Below are positions 16,380 to 24,773 of a stretch of 42,655 nucleotides of DNA, piece after piece. Source of the stretch: an uncultured Collinsella sp. (GTDB lineage Bacteria > Actinomycetota > Coriobacteriia > Coriobacteriales > Coriobacteriaceae); assembly GCA_900762355.1 (NCBI GenBank), contig CAAFGE010000005.1, positions 1-42,655 of the forward strand, given 5' to 3'. The notes under the pieces are model-generated. The model searched no databases and was not told where the DNA came from. It saw nothing but the letters and a program-made list of their open reading frames with translations. Positions within the stretch are counted from its first letter, which is position 1. Each line of letters opens with the position of its first letter. Made by a program: the position numbers and the translations under genes.

Positions 16380-16461
16380 ATTGCGTTCCTTTCACACATG
16401 AACCAATGGAGAGCATCGCGTCCGGGCATACGCGCTGCGTTGTGTATGTCAGAAACATTAA

Positions 16462-16483
16462 CATTCAAACAAAAAAGAACAAT
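16462..16483. promoter_or_regulatory. Candidate LacR operator upstream of lacF
   Basis: CATTCAAACA...GAACAA, matching the site upstream of lacR (27186-27207) at 17 of 22 positions. Confidence 0.55.
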
Positions 16484-16505
16484 CCAAAACGCAATATCAG
16501 GCTAT

Positions 16506-16533
16506 GAACGGTCGATTTTCACCCGTGAACGGT
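16506..16533 (-). promoter_or_regulatory. ACCGTT-N15-ACCGTT direct-repeat site B
   Basis: Both hexamers exact on the minus strand, oriented toward lacF, about 127 bp before its start codon. Shares 22 of 28 bases with site A. Confidence 0.65.
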
Positions 16534-16593
16534 TTTTAAACCATTTCGAACAATATCAAACACAAAGAAGCTCGACCCAAACAGGTCCGCACC

Positions 16594-17598
16594 TTAGCGC
16601 AGACCGCGTACCGTATCGCCCTCGATGAGCACGCCGGGGATCAGCATGTGCTCCACGCTAGGTGCGACGCCCTCGGCGCCGGCAATCTTATCGACCGCCC
16701 ACATGCCAACGCGCTTGTTATCAAAACGCACCGTAGTCAGGCGGCGATCGGGCACGATATCGCCCAGACTGTCGTCAACGCCCACCACGCTCACGTCCTC
16801 GGGCACACGACGCCCGCGCGACTCGAGCCCGCGAATGCAGCCATAGGCCATGGCGTCGTTGGAGGCATAAATGGCCGTGCAGGTCGGATCGTCCGCCAGA
16901 GCCTGCCCGGCGGCATATCCGCTCTGCGCCGTCCAGTCACCACGGATGAGCCGCGGCGGCTCGATGCCATGCGCACGCAGGGTCTCGCGCCAGCCCTCCT
17001 CGCGCTGCATGCCCGAAAGCGAGCGCTCGGGGCACGAGATAAAGTGTACCGTCTTGTGCCCCTGCCCCAGCAGGTACTCGACCACCTGGCGCGAGCAATC
17101 GAACTGATCGTTATCGACCGTCGAGCACAGCGGATGCTCCAGCATGGTAACGAGCACCGTCTGCATGCCGGGCAGCGGCTCAAAGGTGCCAAAGTCTGCC
17201 GGCATACGGTTCATGATCACAACCATACCGTCCACCGGCAGCGCACTCATGCGCGACGACGCACTCTCGAGAGTGTAGGGATGCCCATCTACTTTAGTAA
17301 GGGTGATGGCATAGCCGTGTTTGTCGGCGGCGGCAGCAAAGCCCTCCATGCGGTCGAGGTTGCCGGTGCCGGTAATGTTGAACATGGCGACGCCGACGGT
17401 CTTGAACTTGCCGCGGCGCAGCGACCGGCCGGCAAAGTTGGGTCGATAGCCCAGCTCGCGCATGGCGGCGCGCACGCGCTCCTTGGTCTCGGGGCGCACA
17501 CTGGGCGAATCGTGCACGGTGCGCGAGACCGTCTGCTCCGAGACGCCCGCGAGCCGCGCCACGTCCTTAACGGATACCGATTTTTTAACAGCGGCCAT
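16594..17598 (-). CDS. LacI-family repressor of the first lactose PTS module
   Basis: 334-residue LacI/GalR regulator. Helix-turn-helix VSVKDVARLAGVSEQTVSRTVHD at residues ~8-30, then the sugar-sensing domain (VDGMVVIMNRMPADFGTFEPLPG, AIYASNDAMAYGCIRGLESRGRRVPEDVSVVGVDD). Closely similar to the LacI protein at 6847-7878, so the two are probable paralogues. Divergent from the IICB gene at 17954, with two copies of an ATGTTAACGTTGCCAT-type operator in the gap. ATG at 17598; RBS weak. Ends cleanly at VRGLR, unlike the third paralogue. Confidence 0.85.
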   Translation of the reverse strand: MAAVKKSVSVKDVARLAGVSEQTVSRTVHDSPSVRPETKERVRAAMRELGYRPNFAGRSLRRGKFKTVGVAMFNITGTGNLDRMEGFAAAADKHGYAITLTKVDGHPYTLESASSRMSALPVDGMVVIMNRMPADFGTFEPLPGMQTVLVTMLEHPLCSTVDNDQFDCSRQVVEYLLGQGHKTVHFISCPERSLSGMQREEGWRETLRAHGIEPPRLIRGDWTAQSGYAAGQALADDPTCTAIYASNDAMAYGCIRGLESRGRRVPEDVSVVGVDDSLGDIVPDRRLTTVRFDNKRVGMWAVDKIAGAEGVAPSVEHMLIPGVLIEGDTVRGLR

Positions 17599-17754
17599 AG
17601 GTCGATCTTTCTATGTCAACGATGCCATCGCGGGCATCCCAACAGACAAAACGAACGCCTCCAAGTATATCCAACGCCTCCCCCGCGATACGCTCACCAC
17701 CCAAAACCTACCGTTCACCGACAATTCCACGTCCCCGAACGGCCTTTGTCGCCC

Positions 17755-17773
17755 AAATGTTAACGTTGCCATT
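17755..17773. promoter_or_regulatory. Candidate LacI operator, lacE1 promoter region, site 1
   Basis: AAATGTTAACGTTGCCATT, an imperfect palindrome around a central CG. The reverse complement of site 2 (17875-17892) differs from it at one position over 18 bases. A lone ACCGTTCAC half site lies at 17710. Confidence 0.65.
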
Positions 17774-17874
17774 GTGCAAACACAGAGCCACCGGGCGGCT
17801 CGAACGTTTACGCGCAAGGAATCGACGGTCCACAGGCACAGGGACCATCGGTTCGCGTCTTTTTTGTGTCGCAA

Positions 17875-17892
17875 AATGGCAACGTCAACATT
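17875..17892. promoter_or_regulatory. Candidate LacI operator, lacE1 promoter region, site 2
   Basis: AATGGCAACGTCAACATT, 62 bp upstream of the lacE1 start; inverted relative to site 1, centres 119-120 bp apart. Confidence 0.65.
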
Positions 17893-17953
17893 TTGGCAAA
17901 CAAGGTCCAGAAGTTACCATCGTTGCTAACCCACCGACTCTTAGGAGCTTTGC

Positions 17954-19729
17954 ATGGAGCAACTCATCGCCACCATCGAAAAGGGCCAGCCCCTTTTCAA
18001 CGCGATCGCCCGCAACAAGTACCTCAAGGCGATCCGCGACGGCTTTATCTCCGTCATCCCCATCATCATCTTCTCGTCCATCTTCTGCCTGGTAGCCTCG
18101 GTCCCCAACATCTGGGGTTTCTACTGGCCCGATGACATCAACAACGCCCTGTGGAAGTGCTACAACTACTCCATGGGCATCCTGGCCATCGCCTGCGCCG
18201 CCACCACGGCCAAGCACTTCGCCGACGCTCAGAACCGCGATCTGCCCAAGAACAACCAGATCAACTTCATCTCGTGCATGTGCGCGGCCATCATCGGCTT
18301 CTTGCTCCTTTCGAGCGACACCATCGCCACGGACGCCGCCAGCGGCTTCAACACCACCTACCTTGGTTCCAAAGGCCTGCTGACCGCCTTCATCGCTGCG
18401 TTTGTGACCGGCATCATCTACAAGTTCTTCATTAAGCGCAACATCACCGTCAAGATGCCCGAGCAGGTTCCGCCCAACATCTCGCAGACCTTTAAGGACA
18501 TCATCCCCTTCTCCGTCTGCATCACCGTCTTTTGGGTCTTTGACATCGCCTTCCGCGCTGCTTTTGGCTTCTGCTTTGCCCAGGGCGTCATCCAGGTGTT
18601 CCAGCCCCTGTTCACCGCCGCCGACGGCTACATCGGCCTCGCTGTGATCTACGGCGCCATGAGCCTGTTCTGGTTCGTGGGCGTCCACGGCCCCTCGATC
18701 GTCGAGCCCGCCATCGCCGCTGCCCTCGTTGCCAACATGACCGACAACCTGGCTGCGTTCCAGGCTGGCCAGCACGCTTCCGCTGTCCTGACCCAGGGTG
18801 CCCAGTACTTCGTCGTCTGCATGGGCGGTACCGGCGCCACGCTCGTCCTGGTCTTTATGTTCTGCTTCCTGGCCAAGTCCCAGGAGATGCGCGCCGTCGG
18901 TAAGGCAGCTATCGTCCCGGTCTGCTTCGCTGTCAACGAGCCGCTGCTGTTCGCCGCGCCCATCGTGCTCAACCCCGTCTTCTTTGTCCCGTTTGTCTTT
19001 GCCCCGATCGCCAACATCTGGATCCTCAAGATCTTTATCGACTTCTTGGGCATGAACGGCTTTATGTACACCCTGCCTTGGACCGTCCCCGGCCCCATCG
19101 GCACCATCATGGGCTTGGGCTTCCAGCCGCTCGCCTTTGTGATGCTCGCCATCATCCTGGTCGTCGACTTTGCCCTGTACTACCCGTTCTTCCGTGCCTA
19201 TGACGCCCAGAAGTGCGCCGAGGAGGCCGAGATCTCCCAGGAGGAGCTCGCCGCCAAGAACGCCGAGAAGGCCGCCAAACTCAACGATGCCTTCCAGGGC
19301 AAGGCTGACGCCAAGAGCGTTGCCGCCGGCGCTGCTGCCGAGGCCGTGAAGGCCGACGCCCCCGCTGCTTCCGCAGCACCCGCTGCCGAGGCAACGACCA
19401 CCAGCGACCTCAACGGCAAGCGCGTGCTCGTGCTCTGCCAGGGTGGCGGTACCTCGGGTCTGCTGGCCAACGCGCTGGCCAAGGCTGCCAAGGAGCGCGG
19501 TATTAACCTCGAAACCGCTGCCGAGGCCTATGGCAACCACGTCGACATGCTCCCCGACTTTGACCTAGTCGTCCTGGCCCCGCAGGCCGCAAGCTACCTG
19601 GCCGACCTGCAGAAAGACTGCGAACGCGTGGGCAACAAGTGCGTCGCCTGCCGCGGCAAGCAGTACATCGAGCTCTCCCAGAACGGCGACAAATCTCTCG
19701 CCTTCGTAAGCGAGCAACTCTCCCTTTAG
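17954..19729 (+). CDS. lacE: PTS lactose-family IICB permease (module 1)
   Basis: 591-residue membrane protein that imports and phosphorylates lactose or a related beta-glycoside. Residues ~1-420 are the IIC channel (AIRDGFISVIPIIIFSSIF, FVGVHGPSIVEP, FAVNEPLLFAAPIVLNP with the conserved NEPxxFGxP-type substrate motif). Residues ~425-485 are an Ala/Glu/Lys-rich linker. Residues ~488-591 are the IIB domain with phosphorylated Cys495 in VLVLCQGGGTSG. No IIA domain is fused; LacF at 16041 should supply it. ATG at 17954 after AGGAG. Followed by lacG1. Lactose is the best guess from context; cellobiose-type substrates share the family. Confidence 0.88.
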   Translation: MEQLIATIEKGQPLFNAIARNKYLKAIRDGFISVIPIIIFSSIFCLVASVPNIWGFYWPDDINNALWKCYNYSMGILAIACAATTAKHFADAQNRDLPKNNQINFISCMCAAIIGFLLLSSDTIATDAASGFNTTYLGSKGLLTAFIAAFVTGIIYKFFIKRNITVKMPEQVPPNISQTFKDIIPFSVCITVFWVFDIAFRAAFGFCFAQGVIQVFQPLFTAADGYIGLAVIYGAMSLFWFVGVHGPSIVEPAIAAALVANMTDNLAAFQAGQHASAVLTQGAQYFVVCMGGTGATLVLVFMFCFLAKSQEMRAVGKAAIVPVCFAVNEPLLFAAPIVLNPVFFVPFVFAPIANIWILKIFIDFLGMNGFMYTLPWTVPGPIGTIMGLGFQPLAFVMLAIILVVDFALYYPFFRAYDAQKCAEEAEISQEELAAKNAEKAAKLNDAFQGKADAKSVAAGAAAEAVKADAPAASAAPAAEATTTSDLNGKRVLVLCQGGGTSGLLANALAKAAKERGINLETAAEAYGNHVDMLPDFDLVVLAPQAASYLADLQKDCERVGNKCVACRGKQYIELSQNGDKSLAFVSEQLSL

Positions 19730-19730
19730 C

Positions 19731-19848
19731 CCGCTGTTCTAACGAACAGCGGCCGGCTCGACGCTGCGCGGCGCCCAGCCGGCCAGATTGCCGCTCAACT
19801 TCGGCGGCGCGACCACAAGGTCAGCGCCGCCTTGTTTCGGGGCAATCT
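19731..19848 (+). other. Structured intercistronic region between lacE1 and lacG1
   Basis: Three consecutive predicted stems: CCGCTGTTC/GAACAGCGG (19731-19752), GGCCGGCT/AGCCGGCC (19751-19784), and a nested structure with outer arms AGATTGCC/GGCAATCT (19785-19848), inner arms GGCGGCGC/GCGCCGCC and tip GACC/GGTC. No U-tract follows, so full termination is not expected; partial termination, mRNA stabilisation or a repeat element are possible. Confidence 0.6.
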
Positions 19849-19925
19849 GACTCGTCTGGACACCGCTCGCTGACTTTGACCAGTTCTGCACCGTTTCCGT
19901 TGTCTTAATGATTGGATATTTCATC

Positions 19926-21365
19926 ATGTCCGTTAACCCTGCTAGCGTCACCAACCCGCCCGCGCAGTTTCCCGAGGACTTTGTCTTTGGCGGCGCCACT
20001 GCTGCCTACCAGGTAGAGGGCGAGACCCGCACTCACGGTAAGGGCAAGGTTGCCTGGGACGACTTCCTGGAGGCCCAGGGGCGTTTCTCTCCCGATCCCG
20101 CTTCGGACTTCTACAACCAGTACCCCGTCGACCTGGAGCTGTGCGAGGAGTTCGGCATCAACGGCATCCGCCTCTCCATTGCCTGGAGCCGCATCTTCCC
20201 CAACGGCACCGGCGAGATCAACGCCGAGGGTGTGCAGTTCTACCACGACCTCTTTGCCGAGTGCCACAAGCACCACGTTGAGCCGTTTGTCACGCTGCAT
20301 CACTTTGACACGCCGCTTCCCCTCTTTGAGAAAGGCGACTTCCTCAACCGCGAGACCATCGACGCCTTTGTGGACTTTGCCACCTTTTGCTTTAAGGAGT
20401 ACGCCGACCAGGTGACCTACTGGTTCACCTTTAACGAGATCTGGGCCGACGCCTCCAACACCTACATCGAGGGCACCTTCCCCGGCGGCGTCAAGGCGCA
20501 TCTGGCCGAGGCTTTCCAGTGCGAGCACAACATGATGCTCGCCCACGCCAAGGCCGTGCTGGCCTTCCACAACGGCGGTTTTAAGGGCAAGATCGGCGTC
20601 ATTCAATCGCTGGAGTTTAAGTATCCGCTCAACGAGAACGACCCCGCCGACATCAAGGCCGCCAACAACGAGCACGTGCTGCAGAACCAGTTTTTGCTCG
20701 ACGCTACCTTCCGCGGCGACTACGCGCCCGACACCCTCGAGTGCGCCAACCGCTTGGCCGCCATCTCGGGCGGCACCATCGAGATCCTGGACGAGGACCT
20801 CGAGATTATGCGCGAAGCAGCGCTCTACAACGACTACTTGGGCGTTAACAACTACCAGTGCCGCTTCCTCAAGGCTTACGATGGCGAGAACGACCTGCAC
20901 CACAACGGTACGGGCGAGAAGGGCACCGGCCGCTGGCGCGTTAAGGGTATTGGCGAGCATGTGAACAAGCCCGGCATCCCCACCACCGACTGGGACTGGA
21001 TCATCTATCCCGAGGGTCTGTTCGATCTGCTCGTCTACATTAAGCAGCGCTACCCCAACTACAAGCAGATCTTCATCACCGAGAACGGCATGGGCTACAA
21101 GGACCCCTACAAGGACGGTTTTGTGGACGACCAGCCGCGCATCGACTACATCGAGCAGCACCTGCGCTGGTTGCTCAAGGCCATGGAGGTGGGCGTCAAC
21201 GTGGGCGGCTACTTCCTGTGGAGCCTGCAGGATCAGTTCTCCTGGACCAATGGCTACAACAAGCGTTACGGCTTCTTCTACGTTGACTTTGAAACCCAGA
21301 AGCGCACGCCCAAGGCAAGCGCCTACTGGTACAAGCACGTGGCGCAGACCCGTCGTCTGGACTAG
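19926..21365 (+). CDS. lacG: 6-phospho-beta-galactosidase (GH1), module 1
   Basis: About 479-residue cytoplasmic GH1 enzyme that hydrolyses lactose-6-phosphate. Landmarks: FVFGGATAAYQVEG at the N-terminus, acid/base Glu in YWFTFNEIW, nucleophile Glu in FITENGMGY, and SWTNGYNKRYG near the C-terminus, whose Ser, Lys and Tyr correspond to the 6-phosphate-binding residues of characterised LacG. An ATG at 19908 is in frame six codons earlier; 19926 is preferred because MSVNPAS begins the conserved part, but neither has a strong RBS. Downstream of lacE1 across a structured 196-bp gap. About equally likely to accept other 6-phospho-beta-galactosides. Confidence 0.88.
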   Translation: MSVNPASVTNPPAQFPEDFVFGGATAAYQVEGETRTHGKGKVAWDDFLEAQGRFSPDPASDFYNQYPVDLELCEEFGINGIRLSIAWSRIFPNGTGEINAEGVQFYHDLFAECHKHHVEPFVTLHHFDTPLPLFEKGDFLNRETIDAFVDFATFCFKEYADQVTYWFTFNEIWADASNTYIEGTFPGGVKAHLAEAFQCEHNMMLAHAKAVLAFHNGGFKGKIGVIQSLEFKYPLNENDPADIKAANNEHVLQNQFLLDATFRGDYAPDTLECANRLAAISGGTIEILDEDLEIMREAALYNDYLGVNNYQCRFLKAYDGENDLHHNGTGEKGTGRWRVKGIGEHVNKPGIPTTDWDWIIYPEGLFDLLVYIKQRYPNYKQIFITENGMGYKDPYKDGFVDDQPRIDYIEQHLRWLLKAMEVGVNVGGYFLWSLQDQFSWTNGYNKRYGFFYVDFETQKRTPKASAYWYKHVAQTRRLD

Positions 21366-21410
21366 TGGCTGGCGGGGTTGCCCGCTCACACAACCTGTCC
21401 CCATTTCTCA

Positions 21411-21455
21411 GCCGGGGGCGGCACGTCACACGGCGCGCCGCCCCCGGCCTTTTTT
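21411..21455 (+). terminator. lacE1-lacG1 terminator
   Basis: GCCGGGGGCGGC...GCCGCCCCCGGC stem followed by CTTTTTT. Confidence 0.88.
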
Positions 21456-21473
21456 GGGCGGACCGTGCCGCAC

Positions 21474-21538
21474 GTTTGTCTCAATCTGTAACATCTAGCT
21501 GGTTATTTCACCCTTAACTGTTACAGATCGAGACAAAC
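21474..21538. repeat. Palindromic repeat, TGTAACA family, copy 2a
   Basis: 20-bp arms GTTTGTCTCAATCTGTAACA and TGTTACAGATCGAGACAAAC with one mismatch, 25-base centre. Best-preserved copy. Confidence 0.85.
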
Positions 21539-21559
21539 GGAATAGGCCGAGCCGAAAAA

Positions 21560-21615
21560 TCTCGATCTGTAACATCTAGCAGGGATTTTCGGTCCTAGCT
21601 GTTACAGATTGAGAT
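21560..21615. repeat. Palindromic repeat, TGTAACA family, copy 2b
   Basis: Arms ATCTCGATCTGTAACA and TGTTACAGATTGAGAT pair at 15 of 16 positions. Overlaps the 3' end of the LacI gene: the TAG stop lies just inside the left arm and the right arm is coding. Confidence 0.85.
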
Positions 21616-22643
21616 GAACGAGCCGAGCACGTCTGCGCCCGCAGGTCCTTTACGCTGGAACGCTCGACCAGCACGCCCGAAACGAGCGTACGGCTTCTGG
21701 AACTCGGGGCTTCCAAGCCCGCAACAACCTCGTTGAGTGCGCGGATGCCCAGTTCGCGGTGACGGAACTTTACCGACGTCAAAATCGAGTTGGGCATCGT
21801 CTTGTAAAGCTCGTCATCAAAGCCAATCACGGACACATCGTCGGGCACGTCCAGCCCCTTGTCGCGCAAGGCCATCATCACGCCGTTTGCCATACAGTCG
21901 TTAGCAGCGAGGACCGCCGTGCAATCGGGTTTATCGGCAAGCACAAGGCCCGCGGCATAGCCACTATCCGCATTCCAATCGCCTTGCAGAGGCTCGGGCG
22001 GCTCAATGCCACGCGCCTCGAGTGCCGCACGCCAACCTTTCATACGACACTGGCTCGACAGCGACTCTTTCTTACCAGAGACGAAGTACACGTTCTTGTG
22101 CCCGCGATTCAAGAAGTACTCGCACGCCATGCGCGCACCACCCTCTTGATCGTCACTGACGGTAGAGCAGGTAGGATGCTCCATCGGCGTGATAATCACC
22201 GTCTTGAGGTCCTTCGGTGCCTCAAACGTATCGAAATCATCGACCATCTGACGCAGGTTGAAAATCATGCCGTCGACGGGAAGCTGCGACATCCTGCGCG
22301 CCGCTTCGGCAAGGGTCATCTTCTCCCCCGCCCGCTTTTTGATCATCGTGAGCGCAAAGCCTCGCTCTTCGGCGGCATCGGCAATACCGTCAATCATGTC
22401 CACGGCACCGCCCGACAAGTGAAACAGCACCACGCCGATGCACCCGTAACGGCCCAACTTGAGCGAACGCGCGGCGAAGTTGGTTCGAAACCCGAGCGCC
22501 TCCATTGCCGAATGGACCTTATCGCGTGTCGACTCTCGCACGCTATCGGGCTCGTTGATCACGCGCGACACCGTCTTGAGAGAAACGCCCGCGGCAACTG
22601 CTACATCGTTCATTGAAACATTTTTCTTGTCCATCGTTGCCAC
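21576..22643 (-). CDS. LacI-family repressor of the second lactose PTS module
   Basis: 355-residue LacI/GalR regulator: helix-turn-helix VSMNDVAVAAGVSLKTVSRVINEP, then a sensing domain like those of the other two LacI proteins here (VDGMIFNLRQMVDDFDTFEAP, AVLAANDCMANGVMMALRDKGLDVPDDVSVIGFDD). Start: GTG at 22643 has GGAG five bases upstream; ATG at 22634 is the alternative. Divergent from lacE2, with a 36-bp perfect palindrome in the gap. Odd: after SSVKDLR, where the paralogue at 16594 ends, it runs on for about 17 residues (AQTCSARSSQSV...), the last 13 encoded by palindromic repeat copy 2b, which also supplies the stop codon. Confidence 0.85.
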   Translation of the reverse strand: MATMDKKNVSMNDVAVAAGVSLKTVSRVINEPDSVRESTRDKVHSAMEALGFRTNFAARSLKLGRYGCIGVVLFHLSGGAVDMIDGIADAAEERGFALTMIKKRAGEKMTLAEAARRMSQLPVDGMIFNLRQMVDDFDTFEAPKDLKTVIITPMEHPTCSTVSDDQEGGARMACEYFLNRGHKNVYFVSGKKESLSSQCRMKGWRAALEARGIEPPEPLQGDWNADSGYAAGLVLADKPDCTAVLAANDCMANGVMMALRDKGLDVPDDVSVIGFDDELYKTMPNSILTSVKFRHRELGIRALNEVVAGLEAPSSRSRTLVSGVLVERSSVKDLRAQTCSARSSQSVTARTENPC

Positions 22644-22716
22644 TACTTCTCCAGTCGGTTTTGCATCGCTTGTTTTTTGTGTTCTAGCATACACTACCTG
22701 CCCGACTGACAAATCA

Positions 22717-22744
22717 GCCGTTTATCGAACAATATCGACCGTTC
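22717..22744 (+). promoter_or_regulatory. ACCGTT-N15-ACCGTT direct-repeat site C
   Basis: GCCGTT at 22717 (one mismatch) and ACCGTT at 22738, period 21 bp, with ATCGACCGTTC shared with sites A and B. Oriented toward lacE2, about 176 bp from its start. Confidence 0.55.
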
Positions 22745-22787
22745 ACCCGTAAATCCTTGTTGCTCTTCCAAAAATGTCTTACGTTGT

Positions 22788-22823
22788 CATTAACGAAATG
22801 ACAACGTTGTCATTTCGTTAATG
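22788..22823. promoter_or_regulatory. 36-bp perfect palindrome, candidate LacI operator for lacE2
   Basis: The core AATGACAACGTTGTCATT is symmetric about the CG, and symmetry extends outward through TTCGTTAATG on the right side and its complement on the left. A half-matching copy, AATGTCTTACGTTGTCATTA, ends just to the left (from 22773). The palindrome lies 97 bp before the lacE2 start codon. Confidence 0.75.
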
Positions 22824-22919
22824 CCTTCCTCAAGCAGGAAGGTTTCCGGGCAGTCCTGACCATCCATCGACGACCAGTTCCATCCACATGCATCACGCAT
22901 CAAGCAGCAAAGGAGCTCT

Positions 22920-24698
22920 ATGGACGCCATCGTAAAGATGCTCGAAAAGCATCAACCGTTCTTTGAGAAAATCTCGAGAAACATCTACCTCCAGGCCATT
23001 AAGGACGGATTCCTTGGGTGCATGCCCATTGTCCTCACCTCTTCGATCTTTCTGCTGATCGCCACGCTTCCCGGCGTGGTCGGCATCACGCTGCCCCAGC
23101 CGCTCATCGACTGGTGCAACAAGCTGTACAACTTCACCATGGGTGTCATGGGCATCATGGTTGCCGGCACCACCGCCAAGAACTTTACGGCTTCCATGAA
23201 CCGTCGCATGCCCGCCGGCAAGGTGCTCAACGACGGCTCCACCATGGTGGCCGCCCAGTGCAGCATGCTGCTGCTCGCAGTCACGCAGTTCACCACCAAG
23301 TTCAACGGCTCCGAACTTTCGGTCTTCGATTGCACCAGCATGGGCACGCGCGGTCTGTTCTCGGCCTATATCGCCGCGTTCATTACCGTGTGGGTCTACA
23401 AATTCTGCGTCTCGCGCGATCTGACCATTAAGCTGCCCAAGGAGGTCCCGGGCGCCATCGCTCAGAACTTCCGCGATATCATCCCCTTTGGCGGCGCCGT
23501 CATCATCTGCGGCATCATCGATGTCGTCGTGCGCAACCTCATGGGCGTTCCGTTCTCCGAGCTGCTTATCAAACTGCTCTCCCCGCTCTTTACCGCTGCA
23601 GAAACCTATCCTGGCCTTATCCTTATCCAGGCAGCCACCGCGTTCTTCTGGTTCATCGGCGTCCACGGCCCCTCGATCGTCCAGCCGGGCATCGACCCCA
23701 TCCGTCTTGCCAACCAGGCCGAGAACCTGCAGGTTCTGCTGGCAGGTGGCCACCCCGCCCACTCCCTCACCTTTAACATGTCGCTCGTGGGTGAGTTCGG
23801 CGGCACCGGCGCCACGTTCATCGTGCCGCTTCTGCTGATTCTCTTTATGAAGTCCAAGCAGCTCAAAGCTGTCGGTAAGGCCTCGATTGTTCCTGTTGCC
23901 TTCGCCGTCAACGAACCGCTGCTCTTTGGCGCCCCGATGATCCTTAACCCCTACATGCTCATCCCCTTTGTTGCCGCAGGCTGCGTCAACGTGAGTGTTG
24001 CCAAGTTCTTTATCGATAACGTGGGCATGAACGGCTTCTCCTTCGTGGTGCCTTGGGCCACCCCCGCCCCCATCGGCATCTTCATCACCACGAACTTCCA
24101 GCTTATTGCCCTGGTATTTGTCGCGATCATCATCTTGCTGGACGCCATCATCTACCTGCCGTTCTTGAAGGCATACGATAAGCTGCTCTGCGACCAGGAG
24201 GCCGAGCGCGCCGCCGAGCTGGGCCTTGAGTCCGATGGTGCCGCTGCCATCGCCGCCAACGCCTCTGCGCCCGCTGTCGAGCAGGCTACCGCTTCCGTCG
24301 AGACGACTGTTGCCGCCGCCGACAGCAAGCCTGTCGCCGATCAGCCCGAGCCCGCCGCCGACGCATCCGCTAAGAAGGATGTCGATGGCCTGAAGGTCCT
24401 CGTCCTGTGCGCCGGCGCCGGCACCTCTGCCATGCTCGCCAACGCCATCAAGGAAGGTGCCGCACAGACCGGAGAGAATATTGCTTCCTCCGCAGGCGCC
24501 TATGGCCAGCACACTGCCATCATGGATCAGTACGACGTCATCGTGCTCGCCCCGCAGGTTCGTAGCTACTACAACGACATGAAGGCCGATACCGACCGTC
24601 TGGGCATTAAGCTGCTCGCCCCGCGCGGCAAGGAATATATCGACCTTACCCGCGACCCCGCCGGCGCCATCAAGTGGCTCCGCGAGAACCTCGACTAG
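22920..24698 (+). CDS. lacE: PTS lactose-family IICB permease (module 2)
   Basis: 592-residue membrane permease, clearly paralogous to the protein at 17954 (same length and domain order). IIC residues ~1-425: AIKDGFLGCMPIVLTSSIFLL, FIGVHGPSIVQPGIDP, FAVNEPLLFGAPMILNP (a textbook NEPxLFGxP motif). Ala/Pro/Val-rich linker ~430-487. IIB domain from ~490 with phosphorylated Cys497 in VLVLCAGAGTSAM. No IIA domain. Followed by lacG2 after 75 bp and controlled by the divergent LacI protein. Divergence between the two IIC domains suggests different but related substrates. Confidence 0.88.
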   Translation: MDAIVKMLEKHQPFFEKISRNIYLQAIKDGFLGCMPIVLTSSIFLLIATLPGVVGITLPQPLIDWCNKLYNFTMGVMGIMVAGTTAKNFTASMNRRMPAGKVLNDGSTMVAAQCSMLLLAVTQFTTKFNGSELSVFDCTSMGTRGLFSAYIAAFITVWVYKFCVSRDLTIKLPKEVPGAIAQNFRDIIPFGGAVIICGIIDVVVRNLMGVPFSELLIKLLSPLFTAAETYPGLILIQAATAFFWFIGVHGPSIVQPGIDPIRLANQAENLQVLLAGGHPAHSLTFNMSLVGEFGGTGATFIVPLLLILFMKSKQLKAVGKASIVPVAFAVNEPLLFGAPMILNPYMLIPFVAAGCVNVSVAKFFIDNVGMNGFSFVVPWATPAPIGIFITTNFQLIALVFVAIIILLDAIIYLPFLKAYDKLLCDQEAERAAELGLESDGAAAIAANASAPAVEQATASVETTVAAADSKPVADQPEPAADASAKKDVDGLKVLVLCAGAGTSAMLANAIKEGAAQTGENIASSAGAYGQHTAIMDQYDVIVLAPQVRSYYNDMKADTDRLGIKLLAPRGKEYIDLTRDPAGAIKWLRENLD

Positions 24699-24712
24699 TT
24701 CCTCCCCCTGTT

Positions 24713-24739
24713 GGTGCCCGGATCCCCAGTTCGGGCACC
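24713..24739 (+). other. Hairpin between lacE2 and lacG2
   Basis: GGTGCCCG-N11-CGGGCACC stem without a U-tract; a possible mRNA-processing or attenuation structure at the same place as the larger one in module 1. Confidence 0.55.
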
Positions 24740-24773
24740 TCTCCCTATTCGTATTCCACAGAAAGGATGACTC

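Noticed and set aside
17885..19540. 551-codon minus-strand frame opposite lacE1
   Set aside because: Glu/Asp/Gly/His-rich shadow of the IICB gene; no start signal or recognisable domain.
19785..19848. tRNA-like gene between lacE1 and lacG1
   Set aside because: The nested stems do not form a cloverleaf: no T-arm TTCRA, no CCA end, no anticodon loop.
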